A stretch of DNA of 64,000 bases from Desmodus rotundus (lineage: Eukaryota > Chordata > Mammalia > Chiroptera > Phyllostomidae): NCBI RefSeq assembly GCF_022682495.2, contig NC_071389.1, positions 98,435,951 to 98,499,950 on the forward strand, written 5' to 3'. The first letter of the stretch is position 1; each line of letters starts with the position of its first letter. The notes below the pieces were generated by a model. The model was not told where the DNA came from, ran no database searches, and was given only the letters and a program-made list of their open reading frames with translations. This document shows, one piece after another, positions 35,086-47,003 of this stretch. Position numbers and translations under genes: made by a program.

Positions 35086-35089
35086 GTGA

Positions 35090-35633
35090 CTTTTCCTGTT
35101 ATGTGGGGGAGGGGTCAGAGAGGGAACAATGCCTCTTTCTCGGCTCTCTGCCAGCTTTCAGTCACTTCACGTGCTAGCCACAAGCAAATTGGGCCCTTCT
35201 GGTGCTGATTCCCAGGTTGGCAGGCACTTGCATGTTTCAGGACCCTGTGAGTCTCTCCGAGGAACTCTCCTGTGAGGCTGGGAATTTCTCCCACTGCCGT
35301 AACCCTCCCAGGTTTTTACAGCCAGAGGTTTGAGGTTTTATTTCCCTGTGCTGGAAACCTGGGTTGTGTGGTGTGTCTCACTCCCCAGTTGTTTCTCTCC
35401 GTTAATCTGCATGCAAATGTGGGACCACACCATCCCCCAGCCGCAACCTTGCTGTGTGTCCTGTCCACCCCATCTGCCTGTCTCCGCATCTCCTACCAGT
35501 CTGAATGTATGTTCCTTCTTTAATCTTTGGTTGTCATACTTCCGTATAGTTCAGTTTTCTGGCAGTTCTGGTTATTTTTTGTTTTTAAATTTGTTGTCCT
35601 TCTTTTGGTTGTGCAAGGAGGCAAAGTGTCGGT
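35090..35633 (-). mobile_element. Half-L1 fragment F (5' leader only)
   Basis: Homologous to the leader of copies B and D along its length: 'gtgggggaggggtcagagag', 'attgggcccttctggtgctg', 'ctctcctgtgaggctggga', 'tctgaatgtatgttcc', ending 'ttgtgcaaggaggcaaagtg' near its 5' terminus. ORF1 and 3' region are missing, which is unusual for a LINE (normally the 5' end is lost). Confidence 0.7.
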
Positions 35634-36300
35634 ATGTTGTTGTTTTAATTTGCATTTCCCTGATGACATATGATGTTGAGCCTCTTTTTATGTGTTTACT
35701 TGCCATCTGCATATCTCCTTTGGTGAAGTGTCTGTTTTGATCTTTTGATAATTGTAAAATTGAGTTGTTTTCTTATTGTTGAGTTCTTGTCTATTTTGGA
35801 TACAAGTTTTACTTTGCAAATGTTTTCTTGGCTTGTCTTTTCATTCTCTTAACAGTGTCTTTCACAGAGCAGAATTTTTCATTTTAATACCATTCTGCAT
35901 ATCATGCTTTTGGTTTTAAGATTTTCATCACCAAACTCAAGGTCACAGATACTTTTCCCATGTTTTTATTTAGAAGTATTATAATTTCACATTTTACATT
36001 TAGGTCTGTGTTTTGTTTTGAGTAGTTTTTGTTAAAGGTTTAAGGTTTGTCTAGATTCATTACATTGCTTCCAAATGTCTAGTACTACTTATTGTAGAGG
36101 CTCTACTTTTACTGTGAAATTGCTTTTGCTCCTTTGTCAATAAGCAGTTGGCTTTATGTGTGTGGGTCTGCTCCTGGTCCTGTGACCCCATTTCCTATCC
36201 TGTTGATCTGTGCGATTGTCCTCTTGCCAGTATCCTGCTGTACTGATTGTGTATTATTGAGTTTCTATCTTTTTCCTGTGTCATTGATGAATCTTTCTCT
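35634..36300 (-). mobile_element. Old L1 fragment (ORF2 C-terminal region)
   Basis: Reverse-complement L1: 'ttaatttgcatttccctgat', 'gacatatgatgttgagcctc', 'gaagtgtctgttttgatc', 'cttttcattctcttaacagt'. Frames are decayed. Confidence 0.7.
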
Positions 36301-39300
36301 TTAGCCCTGTGGTTTTTACTGTGTGACTGCACACCTGCCTTGGGTCTGTGGCCCAAAACTTCAGGGTTGGTCCTAGTTACTGTCAGTTGATAATGCCCAC
36401 CCCCTTTTTACATCTTGAGAAAAAATAGCAGAACGCACATGGCTAAAAAGAAAAATCACAAGTACAGTTGGTCAGATTCTCAATAGAGAACAAGTGTGAG
36501 GCTTTTCTCCTCCATGTCTGTTAAGGTGGTCCACGGGACCTTCCATTTTGGCTTAGCTCAGTCAGTGAGATCAGTCAGTCACTAGATTACTTCTAGTGAG
36601 CCACTAGCAAGGTGCTTAACTTACTGCCTTGTGCATTTGACTCTGGTAGCAGTTAGGGGAGGGGTGTGGTGACAGCTACTGGTGAGACCTGAGATTGAGT
36701 CCTGCTTGGGTGTTCACTGGCTGCTTGCCCCATGGTAGGGGCTGGCTGCTAAGGCCCTCCAAAAGTGTGACTGAGGCCCCCTGTTTGGGTTGCAGTTGCC
36801 TCCGCTGTCATTTCAGGTGCCCACCATGCTCCAGGAGCACCTTTCTGGGTCTGGCCCCTTCTTTGGTACTAGATACCAGCCCAGCCTGTACCAGTTCCTG
36901 CTTTTCCTCTTTACTGGCTTCAGGCCAGCTCTTCAGGAACCCACTATCAGATTTATGGTTTGTACAGGTGGTACACACCACTTTTTCCCCATGCTGTCCT
37001 GGTGTCAGTGTCTTACCTCCACTGTGGCATGCCCTACCATGCTAGCTGAAGTCTGGAATGCCACCATGTTTTCAGAACCCAGATGGTGCAGCAAGGCACA
37101 GGGAGGGACCGTGCCTAGGCCAAACACGTAGGGTGGTGGGTCAGGTCCTGACATAACACTTTTCTTGTCTGTGATTTGCATGATGGCTACTGCAAAGTTG
37201 ATGCTGTTGTGATTGGGCTGCGAAATTACCATAGGCAGTCTCTGTGGATGGTGTCCAGGATGAGTCAGGAGTGGTGGGCCCTGGGACCTCATGCCCATGC
37301 TATGATGGAGTGGACCATGTGTGCACATATGGATGTGTCACAGATGGCACAGGAGGAATCCTGCAGGCCTTACCCCTCCGGCAACTTCCATGTGTTTGGG
37401 GTGGAGGGTTAAGGCTGGGAGACTAGACACTTGGGTTTACTTCAGGATCCTTGCTATCCTTTCCTGAGCCTCAGTTTTTTTGCCTCTTTACATGGTCAAC
37501 ATCCTCATTTTTTCAGGGTTTGGGAGCCCATTATGGCAGATGACACTTAATCAGTTCCTCAGAGCACCTGGGACTGACACTGCCAGCATGACTGTGACAG
37601 AGTGCCAAATGTGGGGCACACTCAGTCCCTGAGACCCTTTCAACCTGGCTGCAGCTGATGACAGTTCCATCTAGCTCATAGAGCCTCTTGAGGCACATGT
37701 GAGCATCTAATGATCATTGCTGCCACACCCACCTTCCCCACGGGCTCCATTCTCATCCTGAGGCCAGAGAGCCCTGCCTGGGTCCTTCAAGCACATGACC
37801 TGAGTTAGAGTCTTTGGGCACTTGCTAATCTTGAAGTTTGCTGGCTGTCCTTTCCTAAAATGGAGTAATAACTTGAGGAAATGTGCTGAGACTAGAGATG
37901 AAGTGAGAAAACCCAACCACTCCAACTTGGCTGCTCTCCTGGTGTTCCCAGCCCAACACAGCCCCAGTTGCTTTGCCCTAGACATCCTCTGAGGCCTGGG
38001 ACAAATGGGAGCTGGACAGCTGCTCCTCCTACCCTGACTATAGACTTTTGAGTAGAGGTTTTTGTCAGGTAGCCAGCTGCTGCAGAAGATGGTGACTTGT
38101 CCCCAGGCCCCAGGATTGCCTCCGTGTCCCTGGGTGGAAGAGCCAGGATCTGTGGAGACTGTCACCAGCCATGGGGCTCAGCTGGCTAGAAGCCTATCTG
38201 TTGACACTGAGGCAATTAGGGTGTAATCTTTTCTAAATAGCACCCGATTCTGGCTAAATCCCTGCTGTCCAAGAGTGGATACCAATTTTCTAAAAGCAGC
38301 TTAGTGTTTGGACACTGCCCAGGGCAGCTGGGGTGAGCAGTAGGCAATGGGACAGATGTGGGCATATAGGACAGACATGGTGGGGGTGGTGACAGTCACC
38401 ACAGCCCATTTTTTGACCCCCCACAGCCAATGTGTAGGTGCTCTGAGGGGAAACTTGAGTCTGGAAGCCATATCGTGGGAAGGGTGGGCTAGTGGAGAGG
38501 ACAGATGTTACACATATGACCCTTTTGGGATTGGGATGGGTGTGGGCCTTTGGCACACTGGTCTGATGGAGATGGATGAAGGCTGTCAGGTAGGGTGTGT
38601 GCAGTTGTGCCCACAGCCTCTGTCCTGCCCACCCCCACCCCCCATTTCCAGGAGGAGTTTGCCCTCTTCTGCAGGTAACTGATCAGCTTCCTGGGTTCCT
38701 CCCTGCCCTCCTGCCATATGAGGATGTCAAGACTTCTTGGGGTCCAGCTCCACCCCTGACCCACTCTTTCTCCAGCACAATTCCAGTGAGGTGAGCCCAT
38801 CTCCTCTCGTCCAGAATGGAGATACAGACAGCCACCCTGGTTCTCTGGGGGAAAAAGGCCGGCCTCTTCTCGGTCTCTGCCACTTCAGTTACCCAGCACC
38901 TGGGGGTGGCAGGGCTGAGTGCCAGGAGGGAGAAAATCTCCATAAATCTGTGTGAAGTAGGTCTGGCTAAAGCCAGACCTGAGTATTAACAGGCACTCTC
39001 CCAGTAAGCCGGATTCCAGACCCCAGACCCCAGACCCTAAGACTGGGAAGGGCCAACTGGCAGGTATGCCTGCACCTGGGAACGAATGTTTCTTAATCCC
39101 TGGGTAACTCTGAGGCTCAGACAGCTGAGCAGTGGAGCTTTCAACAAACTCTTCCGCCTCTTTCCTGTCTTTTCTGGTGTGTCCACTAGGAAACAATACA
39201 TGTTTGTTTGTTCTCAAGAGTTCAGTTTCTCACCTGTGAAAGGGGATCCCTCCCAGGAGAAATGTTAATGTGCTCACCTAGGACTGTGAAGTGCATAGGC

Positions 39301-39708
39301 CTGGGTTTGTTGCCTGCCCTTCTGGGCCTCTCCCAGCTGTTTCATCTTCTCCCAAGATTCCTTAGAGCTGGTAGGGTGCAGAGGGCCTGGTGGGGGTGTG
39401 GGAGCAGAGAGCAGAGCTGGTCCAGCTGAGAAGGGCTGCTGGCTGGGCCTTGGAGCCGCTTTGTTTCTGGGTGTTGCAGGGCTTCCCATGGGGCCTTCTT
39501 TAGGATGGCTATCCTGAGTGCTTCCCCATTGACTGGGGGCTCCAACCTTTCTCATGCCCCTCTCCCCCACCCTGTTTGTGCAGGTGCCTTGTAGGGGTGT
39601 AACTTGTTCTCTCCAGTTGCCAGCAAGGCTTTGTTCCTGGGTGGGTGATGGGAAGCGTATGGGCCACAGTGGACCTATAGTTTGTTACTTGTCCCCCTTC
39701 CTGCTGAC
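36301..39708. other. Intronic DNA, mainly unique
   Basis: No coding exon is supported. A MIR-like piece lies near 37440-37530 and a (CCAGACC)n repeat at 39016-39038. Overlapping frames at 36695-37131 and 38347-38800 have no similarity that I recognise. Confidence 0.4.
39016..39038. repeat. CCAGACC heptamer repeat
   Basis: Three tandem copies of a 7-base unit, 'ccagaccccagaccccagac'. Confidence 0.7.
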
Positions 39709-39722
39709 TGGACTTTGCATTC

Positions 39723-39949
39723 TTTTATTGATTGATTGATTGATTGATTGACTGATTGTATCCTCACCGAAGGACATGCTTTATAGAGGGAAAGGGAGGG
39801 GAAAGAAGGAGAGAAACATCTATCGTTTCCTTCCCTCACATACCCCAACCAGGGACCAAATGCACAACCAAGCATGTGCCCTGACCAGGAATCAAACCTT
39901 TTGTGTTATGGGATGGCACTCCAGCCAACTGAGCCACACTGGCCAGGGA
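39723..39949 (-). mobile_element. VES-type SINE with an expanded ATTG tail
   Basis: Tail expanded to (ATTG)n at 39727-39757; body 'gagaaacatctatcgtttcc', 'accccaaccagggaccaaat', head 'gagccacactggccaggg'. Flanks resemble an imperfect duplication (ggactttgcattct and ggaccttgtgttct). Confidence 0.82.
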
Positions 39950-40275
39950 AGGACCTTGTGTTCTCGTGTCATGTTTTTGCTGAAGTGCATTTATGGGAAG
40001 TTTATCTTTCATCCTGTTTCTGATGCCTCATCTGTCTCATTAGTAAGGAATGATTGGGCTTCCTGGGTAGAGGTACATTGCGTTGCGTTTCATTGATCTT
40101 TTACCTATGGTTACATGCAGGGAAATGCACAGACTTCAGTTGCGTGTGCATACCATTTCTGGTCACACTTGCCATTCTGCTGCCTGTTTTTATCTCACAG
40201 CTAGTCTCTGAGTGTCTTGTCTCCTAGCGGATAGCATTTCAGATATGACGTTGTTTTTAATGGTTTGCTTCTATT
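39950..40275. other. Intronic DNA, nothing recognised
   Basis: Between a VES and L1-2; I see no gene or named repeat. Confidence 0.35.
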
Positions 40276-40549
40276 TCAATATCAGGGTTTTTTTTTCTTT
40301 TTTAAATTTTTATTGTTATTCAATTACAGTTATATGCCTTTTCTCCCCATTCCTCCACCCCACCCCAGCTGAACCCACCTCCCTCCCCCACCTCCACCCT
40401 CCCCCTTGATTTTGTCCATGTGTCCTTTATAGTAGTTCCTGTAATCCCCTCTCCTCACTGGCCCCACCCCACTCCCCCCTGACCGTTGTTAGATTGTTCT
40501 TCACTTCAATGTCTCTGGTTATATATTGTTTCCTTTTTTCTTCTGTTGA

Positions 40550-43500
40550 TTATGTTCCAGTTAAAGGTGAGATCATATGGTATTTGTCCCTCACTGTCTG
40601 GCTTATTTCACTTAACATAATGCTCTCCAGTTCCATCCATGCTGTTGCAAAGGGTATAAGCTCCTTCTTTCTCTCTACTGCGTAGAATTCCATTGTGTAA
40701 ATGTACCCTTGATTTTGATGCACTCATTTGCTGATAGGCACTTAGGTTGCTTCTAGTACTTGGCTATTGTGAATTGTGCTGCTATGAACATTGGGGTACA
40801 TAAGGTTCTTTTGGATTGGTGTTTCAGGGCTCTTAGGGTATAATCCCAGCAGTGGGATTGCTGGGTCAAAGGGCAGTTCCATTTTTAGTTTTCTGAGGAA
40901 ATTCCATACTGTTTTCCACAGTGGCCTCACCAGTCTGCATTCCCACCAACAGTGCATTAGGGTTCCCTTTTCTCCGCATCCTCTCCAACATTTGTTTGTT
41001 GATTTGTTTATGTTGGCCACTCTAACCTGTGTGAGATGGTACCTCATTGTGGTTTAAATTTGCATCTCTCTGATGGCTAGTGATGCTGAGCATCTTTTCA
41101 TATGTCTCTGGGCCCTCTGTATGTCTTCCTTGGAGAAGTGTCTGTTCAAGACCTTTGCCCATTTTTTAATTGGGTTGTTTGTCTTCCTGGAGTGGAGTTG
41201 TGTGAGTTCTTTATATATTTTGGAGATCAGGCCCTTGTCTGAGGTATCATTGGCAAATATGTTTTCCCATACTGTTGGTTCTCTTTGTATTTTAGTGCTG
41301 TTTTCTTTAGCCATGCAGAAGCTTTTTATTTTGATGAGGTCCCATTTGTTTATTCTTTCCTTTATGTCCCTTGCTTTAGGGGATGTGTCTGTGAGGATGT
41401 TGCTGAGTGGAATGTCTGAGATTTTCCTGCCAATGTTTTCCTCCCAGACTTTTATGATGTTGCGACTTATATTTAACTCTTTTATCCATCTTGACTTTAT
41501 TTTTGTGTATGGCGTAAGTTGTTGATCAAGTTTCATTTATTTGCATGTAGCTGTCCTGATCTCCCAACACCATTTGTTGAAGATGCTATTTTTGCTCCAT
41601 TTTATGCTCCTGCCTCCTCTGTCAAATATTAATTGACCGTAAAGACTTGAGTTTATTTCTGGGCTCTCTGTTCTCTTCCATTGGTCTATGTGCCTGTTTT
41701 TATGCCAGTACCAGGCTGTTTTGATGACAATGGCCTTGTAGTACAGTTTGATATCAGGTATTGTGATCCCTCCTGCTTTGTTCTTCTTTCTCAAAATTGC
41801 TGCAGCTATTCGGGGTCGTTTATGGTTCCAAATAAATTTCTGAAATGTTGTTCTGTATCTGTGAAATATGTCATGGGTACTTTAATAGGGATTGCATTGA
41901 ATCTATGAATTCCTTTGGGTACTATGGCCATTTTGATAATGTCAATTCTTCCAATCCATGAGCATGGCACATGCTTCCATTTGTTTGTGTCTTCCTTAAT
42001 TTCTTTCTTCAGTGTTGTGTAGTTTTGTGAGTACAGGTCTTTTACCTCCTTGGTTAGGTTTATTCCTAGGTACTTTATTTTTCTTGTTGCTATATCAAAT
42101 GGGATATTTTTCCTGATTTCTGTTTCTGCAGTTTCGTTGTTGGTATACAGGAATGCCTCTGATTTCTGAGTATTGACTTTGTATCCAGCTGTTTTGCCAA
42201 ATTCATTTATTAGGTCAAGTAGTTTTTTGATGGAGTCTATAGGATTTTCCATGTACACTATCATGTCATCTGCAAAGAGTGACAGTTTCATTTCCTCCTT
42301 TCCAATTTGGATGCCTTTTATTTCTTTTTCTTGTCTGATTGCTGTGGCTAGGACTTCCAGTACGATGTTGAATAGGAGTGGTGAGAGAGGGCATCCTTGT
42401 CTTGTTCCTGATCTTAGTGGGAAAGCTCTAAGTTTTGCCCATTGAGTATGATGTTGGCTGTAGGTCTCTCATATATGGCCTTTATTATGTTGAGGAATGC
42501 TCCTTCTATTCCCACTTTGCTGAGTGTTTTTACCATACTTGGGTGCTGTATCTTATCAAATGCTTTTTCCGCATCTATTGATATGATCATGTGATTTTTG
42601 TCTTTGCAGTTATTGATGTGATGTATTATGCTTATTGATTTGCGAATATTGTGCCATCCTTGCATCCCTGGGATGAAACCCACTTGGTCATGGTATATGA
42701 TCTTTTTAATGTATTGCTGGATGCAGTTTGCCAATATTTTGCTGAGAATTTTAGTGTCTGTTCATCAGGGATATTGCCCTGAAGTTTTCTTTCTTCGTTG
42801 TGTCTTTATCTGGTTTTGGGATTAGGATGATGCTGGCTTCATAAAAAGAGTTTGGGAGTCTTCCATCAGTTTGGATTTTTTCGAATAGACTGCAAAGGAT
42901 AGGGATTAGCTCTTCCTTAAATGCTTTGTAGAAATCTCCTGTGAAACCATCTGGTCCAGGGCTTTTGTGTGTTGGGAGTTTTTTGATGACTGCTTCAATT
43001 TCGTTTGCTGTTATTGGTCTGTTCAGGTTTTCTGCTTCTTCTTCATTGAGTTTTGGAAGATTATATTTTTCTAGAAATGTGTCCACTTCACCTAGGTTTT
43101 CCAATTTCTTGGCCTACAGTTCTTCGTAGTAATTTCTTACAATCCTTTGTATTTCTGTGGTACCAGTTGTAATCTCTCCTCTTTCATTTCTAAATGTGTT
43201 TATTTGGATCCCCTCTATTTTTTTTCTTGATGAGCCTACTTGTTGATTTTGTTTATCTTTTCAAAGAACCAGCTCCTGGATTCATTGATCCTTAGAATTG
43301 TGCTTTTAGTCTCTATGTCATTTAACTCTGCTCTGATCTTGGTTATTTCCTTCCTTCTACTTGCTCTGGGCTGTCTTTGTTGTTGTTCCTCGAGTTCTTG
43401 TAGGCGTAGGGTTAGGTTGTTTGTTTGAAATGTTTCTATCTTTTTAAGGTAGGCCTGTATTGCTATGAACTTCCCTCTTAGGACTGCCTTTGCTGTGTCC

Positions 43501-44351
43501 CATAGGTTTTGGGTTGTTGTGAGTTCATTTTCATTTGTTTCCAGAAAGTTTTTGATTTCTTCCCTAATCTCGTTTTTCACCCATTCATTGTTTAATAGCA
43601 TGCTATTCAGTCTCCATGATTTTAAGTCTTTTGGGTTTTTTCCTTTGGGGTGGGTTTCTAGCTTCAGTCCCTTGTGGTCAGAGAAAATGCTTGGTATGAT
43701 TTCAGTTTTTTTGAATTTGTTGAGGCTTGCTTTATGTCCTATCATGTGGTCTATCTTTGAGAAAGTTCCATGGACACTTGAAAAGAATGTGTATTTTGCT
43801 TCTTTGGGATGAAAAGCTCTCTATATATCAGTTAAGTCCATTTCATCTAGGGTTTTGTTAAGTGACACAATATCCTTGTTGATATTTTGTTTGGAAGATC
43901 TGTCCATCTTTGACAGTGGGGTGTTCAAGTCCCCTACTATAATTGTGTTGCTGTCAATATCTTTCTTGAAGTCCTCCAAGATTTTCTTTATGTATTTGGG
44001 TGCTCCTATGTTGGGTGCATATATATTTACAGTGTTTATGTCTTCTTGGTGGATTCTTCCTTTGAGTATTATGAAGTGACCTCTCTTTATGGCCTTTCTT
44101 TGGAAGTTTATTTTGTCTGATATGAGTATTGCTACCCCTGCTTTTTTTTCCTGTCCGTTTGCTTGGAAAATTTGTTTCCATCCCTTCACTTTCAGTCTCT
44201 GTAGGTCTTTTGTCCTGAGATGGGTGTCTTGTAGGCAGCATATGTGTGGGTCATGTTTTCTTATCCATTCAGCTATTGTATGTCTTTTGATTGGAGCATT
44301 TAATCCATTTACGTTTAAGGTTATTATTGATGGGTAGTTATTCATTGCCAT
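40550..44351 (-). pseudogene. L1-2 ORF2 (endonuclease/reverse transcriptase), disabled
   Basis: Starts at the ATG at 44351; family stop TAA at 40550-40552. The N-terminal endonuclease part is open for 176 codons ('NVNGLNAPIKRH', 'CCLQDTHL') until a stop at 43821-43823. RT blocks are all visible ('[15 protein letters not shown]', FADD at 42265-42276), and so is the C-terminal '[18 protein letters not shown]'. The frame is broken in about six further places, including short indels near 43230, 42765, 42435 and 41850, and one near the C terminus (about 40790). It cannot make a working enzyme. Confidence 0.88.
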
Positions 44352-44397
44352 TTTTTCCTGCCTGTTTTCCTCTGTCTTTCTCTTTTCCTTCCTTTCC

Positions 44398-45318
44398 TTA
44401 AAGCAGTCCCTTTATCATCTCTTGCAGAGCTGGTTTGGTGGAGGTGTATTCTTTTAGACTTCTTTTGTCTGGGAAACTCTTTATTTGGTCTTCTACCTTG
44501 ATTGAGAGCCTTGCTGGATAAAGTAGTCTTGGTTGCAGGCCTCTGGTTCTCATTACTTGGAATATTTTTTGCCATTCTCTTCTGGCCTGGAGCGTTTCCA
44601 TTGAGAAATCAGTTGCTAACCTTATTGGGTCTCCCTTGTATGTTACTTCCTGTTTCTCCCGTGCTGCCTTTAAGATCCTCTCTTTGTCTTGGAATTTTGC
44701 CATTTTAATTATGATGTGTCTTGCAGTGGGCCTCTTTGGGTTCCTCTTGCTTGGGACTCTCTGTGTTTCCTGGATTTGGGTGACTTTTTCTCTCCTCAGA
44801 TTAGGGAAATTTTCCATCATTACTTTTTCAAACAGGTTTTCTATCTCTTCCTCTTCTTCTACTCCTTCTGGTATCCCTATTACATGTATATTATTACATT
44901 TCATATCCTGCATTTCCCGTAATCCCTCTTCATTCTTTCTAAGCCTCTTTTCCTTTTCTTGCTCTTTCTGGGTGTTTTTTTCTACTTTTTCCTCCAGCCT
45001 GCTGATCCGATCCTCTGCTTCATGAAGTCTGCTTTTGATTCCTCCTACTGTGTTCTTCAGTTCAGAAATTGTATTCTTCATTTCCTCTTGGCCCTTGTTG
45101 ATAGTTTCTATTTCCTTTTTCATGTTGATATAGTTTGCAGTGAGTTCATTGTAGTTTCCCTGTAGTTTCTGGTAGTTCTCTGTGAGCTCAGTGAGCTTCC
45201 TGATAACCATTGCTTTGAACTCAGTATCTGATAGTTGACTTGCCTCTTTTTCAGTTAGCATTCTTTCTGAGGCTTCCTCCTTTTCTTTCATTTGGGAATT
45301 GTTTCTTTGTCTTCCCAT
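44398..45318 (-). CDS. L1-2 ORF1p (RNA-binding retrotransposon protein), open frame
   Basis: A 306-residue uninterrupted frame, closely similar to L1-1 ORF1p: 'LSDTEFKAMVIRKLTELT', long coiled coil, RRM-like start 'NNIHVIGIPEGVEEEEE', 'ENLFEKVMMENFPNL', C-terminal 'ATDFSMETLQARREWQKIF'. It is four residues shorter, with small gaps beside the N-terminal helix and in 'REMQDMKCN'. By family it binds L1 RNA as a trimer. ORF1 has stayed open while ORF2 of the same copy decayed. Confidence 0.88.
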   Translation of the reverse strand: MGRQRNNSQMKEKEEASERMLTEKEASQLSDTEFKAMVIRKLTELTENYQKLQGNYNELTANYINMKKEIETINKGQEEMKNTISELKNTVGGIKSRLHEAEDRISRLEEKVEKNTQKEQEKEKRLRKNEEGLREMQDMKCNNIHVIGIPEGVEEEEEIENLFEKVMMENFPNLRREKVTQIQETQRVPSKRNPKRPTARHIIIKMAKFQDKERILKAAREKQEVTYKGDPIRLATDFSMETLQARREWQKIFQVMRTRGLQPRLLYPARLSIKVEDQIKSFPDKRSLKEYTSTKPALQEMIKGLL

Positions 45319-46992
45319 TGTTTGTGAGACGCTTCTTGTTAGCCTCTGCTTCTTAAATTGATCTGTTCTGACTCCCTGGGTTTATGGTACGAACTTCTAT
45401 GGTAGAATGCCAGTGGGATTCAGTGGCGCCGTGTCCTTAATCTCCTGTGCTCACTCGTCTTGAGCTGACGTTTATCGGTCTAACAGGGTCTAACTCTGGT
45501 CTTTTCAGAGCTCCAGGTTTTATTGTCTCACCTGTGGGAAAAAGAGAAAGAAAGCGAGGGGGGTGGAGGAGAAGGGAAGGAGGGAAAAAGGGAATAGAAA
45601 AGGAAAGGAAGGAAGGAAGAAGGAATAAAAAAAGATCGGAGGGAAGATAAGAAGAATTTTAACAACAATTTAAAAAATAAATATAGGAAGGCAGGAAGAA
45701 TTAATGAAAAAGGTAAAGGATGGAAGGAAGAAGGAATAAGGAAAGAAAGAAGGACAGAAAGGAAGAAGGAATTCAGGGGGAAAGGAGAAGAAAAAAAAAC
45801 TCTTCTGCTGGCTTTAAACCAGTCAGGTTAGTTCTGCTGGTCTGTCTGTCTGTGAAACGGGAGGGGGTGGTTGCAGGGATTGGTTTCGCTTTTCTCCCTT
45901 CCTGAGCCACACTGTTAGCTGTTGTCCAGCCTGCAGTCCAGTTCCTCAGGGTCCTTCTGCCCCCCACAGGCCTTTAGTTCACCAGTTGTGCTGTCCTTGA
46001 GTTGCACCAATTAGGGGCAACTCACACTCCCCCTTCTTGCTCTTTGCTGTCTTAGATGCTAGGGGCTCTTGGTGCTCCTACAGGGTAGTTCAGCCCCCTA
46101 CTGGGTCAAGTCGTTCTGGGGAATGCAGTCCTCCCTAGCCCTGTAGCTCCCCTCTCCTGGGTGTTTTGCCTTCCTCCTAGAGAGCAAGTAGGCCCTGCAG
46201 GGCTCTGTGCGCAGGGGCTAGGTAGGAGTTGTTCAGAACTGGTGCTTTTAGGTGTGGTCGCTGGCAGGCCGTTGATCGGGTTGATCAGCCTATCCGCGGC
46301 TTGAGGCCTGTGTGCGGGGCAGCCAGCCAGTGATCCGGGTGCACACCCACCCGAGGTTTCAGGTGTGGGCGCCCAGGCCACTTATGGAGGTGCGCGCCCA
46401 CCCAGGCGCTTTGTGTCTTATGCGCCCAGGCAGCCTGGCCACTTATCAGGGCGTGCGCCCATCCGGGTTTTCAGGTGTGGGCTCCCGGTCAGCTGATCTG
46501 GGTGCGTGCCAGCCGGGGTTCAGGTAAGCGCTGTGGCTGCTTATCCAGCGTTCACAGTCCAGTGGCTGAGGGGGGAGGGGCGGCAGTGGCCTCAGCTGCT
46601 GTGGAGAGTTGTCTAACTAGCCGCTGAGTGCCTCTATTTTCTCTTTTTCTTTTCAAGAAATTCTTCCTATTCAAGCCCCCCTGGTCCAAACAAGCATCTG
46701 GCCTCTCACACAGCCCAGCCTGGCTCTCTCCTAAGAATCCTTCAGCAGACCCTGTGCCCCGATGGGGGCTTTAGCCCCGCTGGTCCCCGTGCTGGTCCCA
46801 GGGACCTTATTGTCCTTACGCACACTTCTTACCGTCAGATCTTTCAATGTCCTCTATCTTTGGTCTCTGATCTTCATATATGCTGGAATACTGTTGGCTG
46901 TTCACTCTGCTCCTCAGATCAGCTAGGTGTTCCACTGGTGCTGAGGGGAAGTGGACTCTACTCCCACCTATCTCGCTGCCATCTTCTCCCAG
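45319..46992 (-). promoter_or_regulatory. L1-2 5' UTR / internal promoter
   Basis: Shares with L1-1 the ORF1-proximal part (45319-45535), the purine tract and the 5' terminal ~150 bases (46832-46984). The block between (about 45950-46830) is different from L1-1 and contains CpG-rich degenerate repeats around 'gcgcccacccaggcgctttg' and 'gtgcgcccatccgggttttc'. The 5' end has an AAGATGGCAGC motif. Confidence 0.65.
45536..45800. repeat. Purine-rich tract in the L1-2 5' UTR
   Basis: Almost pure A/G on the + strand with GGAAGGAAGAAGGAA units; counterpart of 11947-12345 in L1-1 but without the CA microsatellite. Confidence 0.85.
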
Positions 46993-47003
46993 TCAATATT
47001 CAG

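Larger units (their letters stand above)
40286..46992 (-). mobile_element. Full-length L1 retrotransposon (L1-2), antisense in BICD2 intron 1
   Basis: A 6.7-kb L1 of the same subfamily as L1-1. From the 3' end it has a T run, the C-rich 3' UTR, ORF2 (40550-44351), a 46-base spacer, ORF1 (44398-45318) and a 1.67-kb 5' UTR ending with the same 5' terminal block as L1-1 ('ctcagatcagctagg' and 'ctgccatcttctccc' on +). An imperfect target duplication, tcaatatcag (40276-40285) and tcaatattcag (46993-47003), flanks it. The imperfect duplication and the more heavily broken ORF2 suggest it is older than L1-1. Confidence 0.92.
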
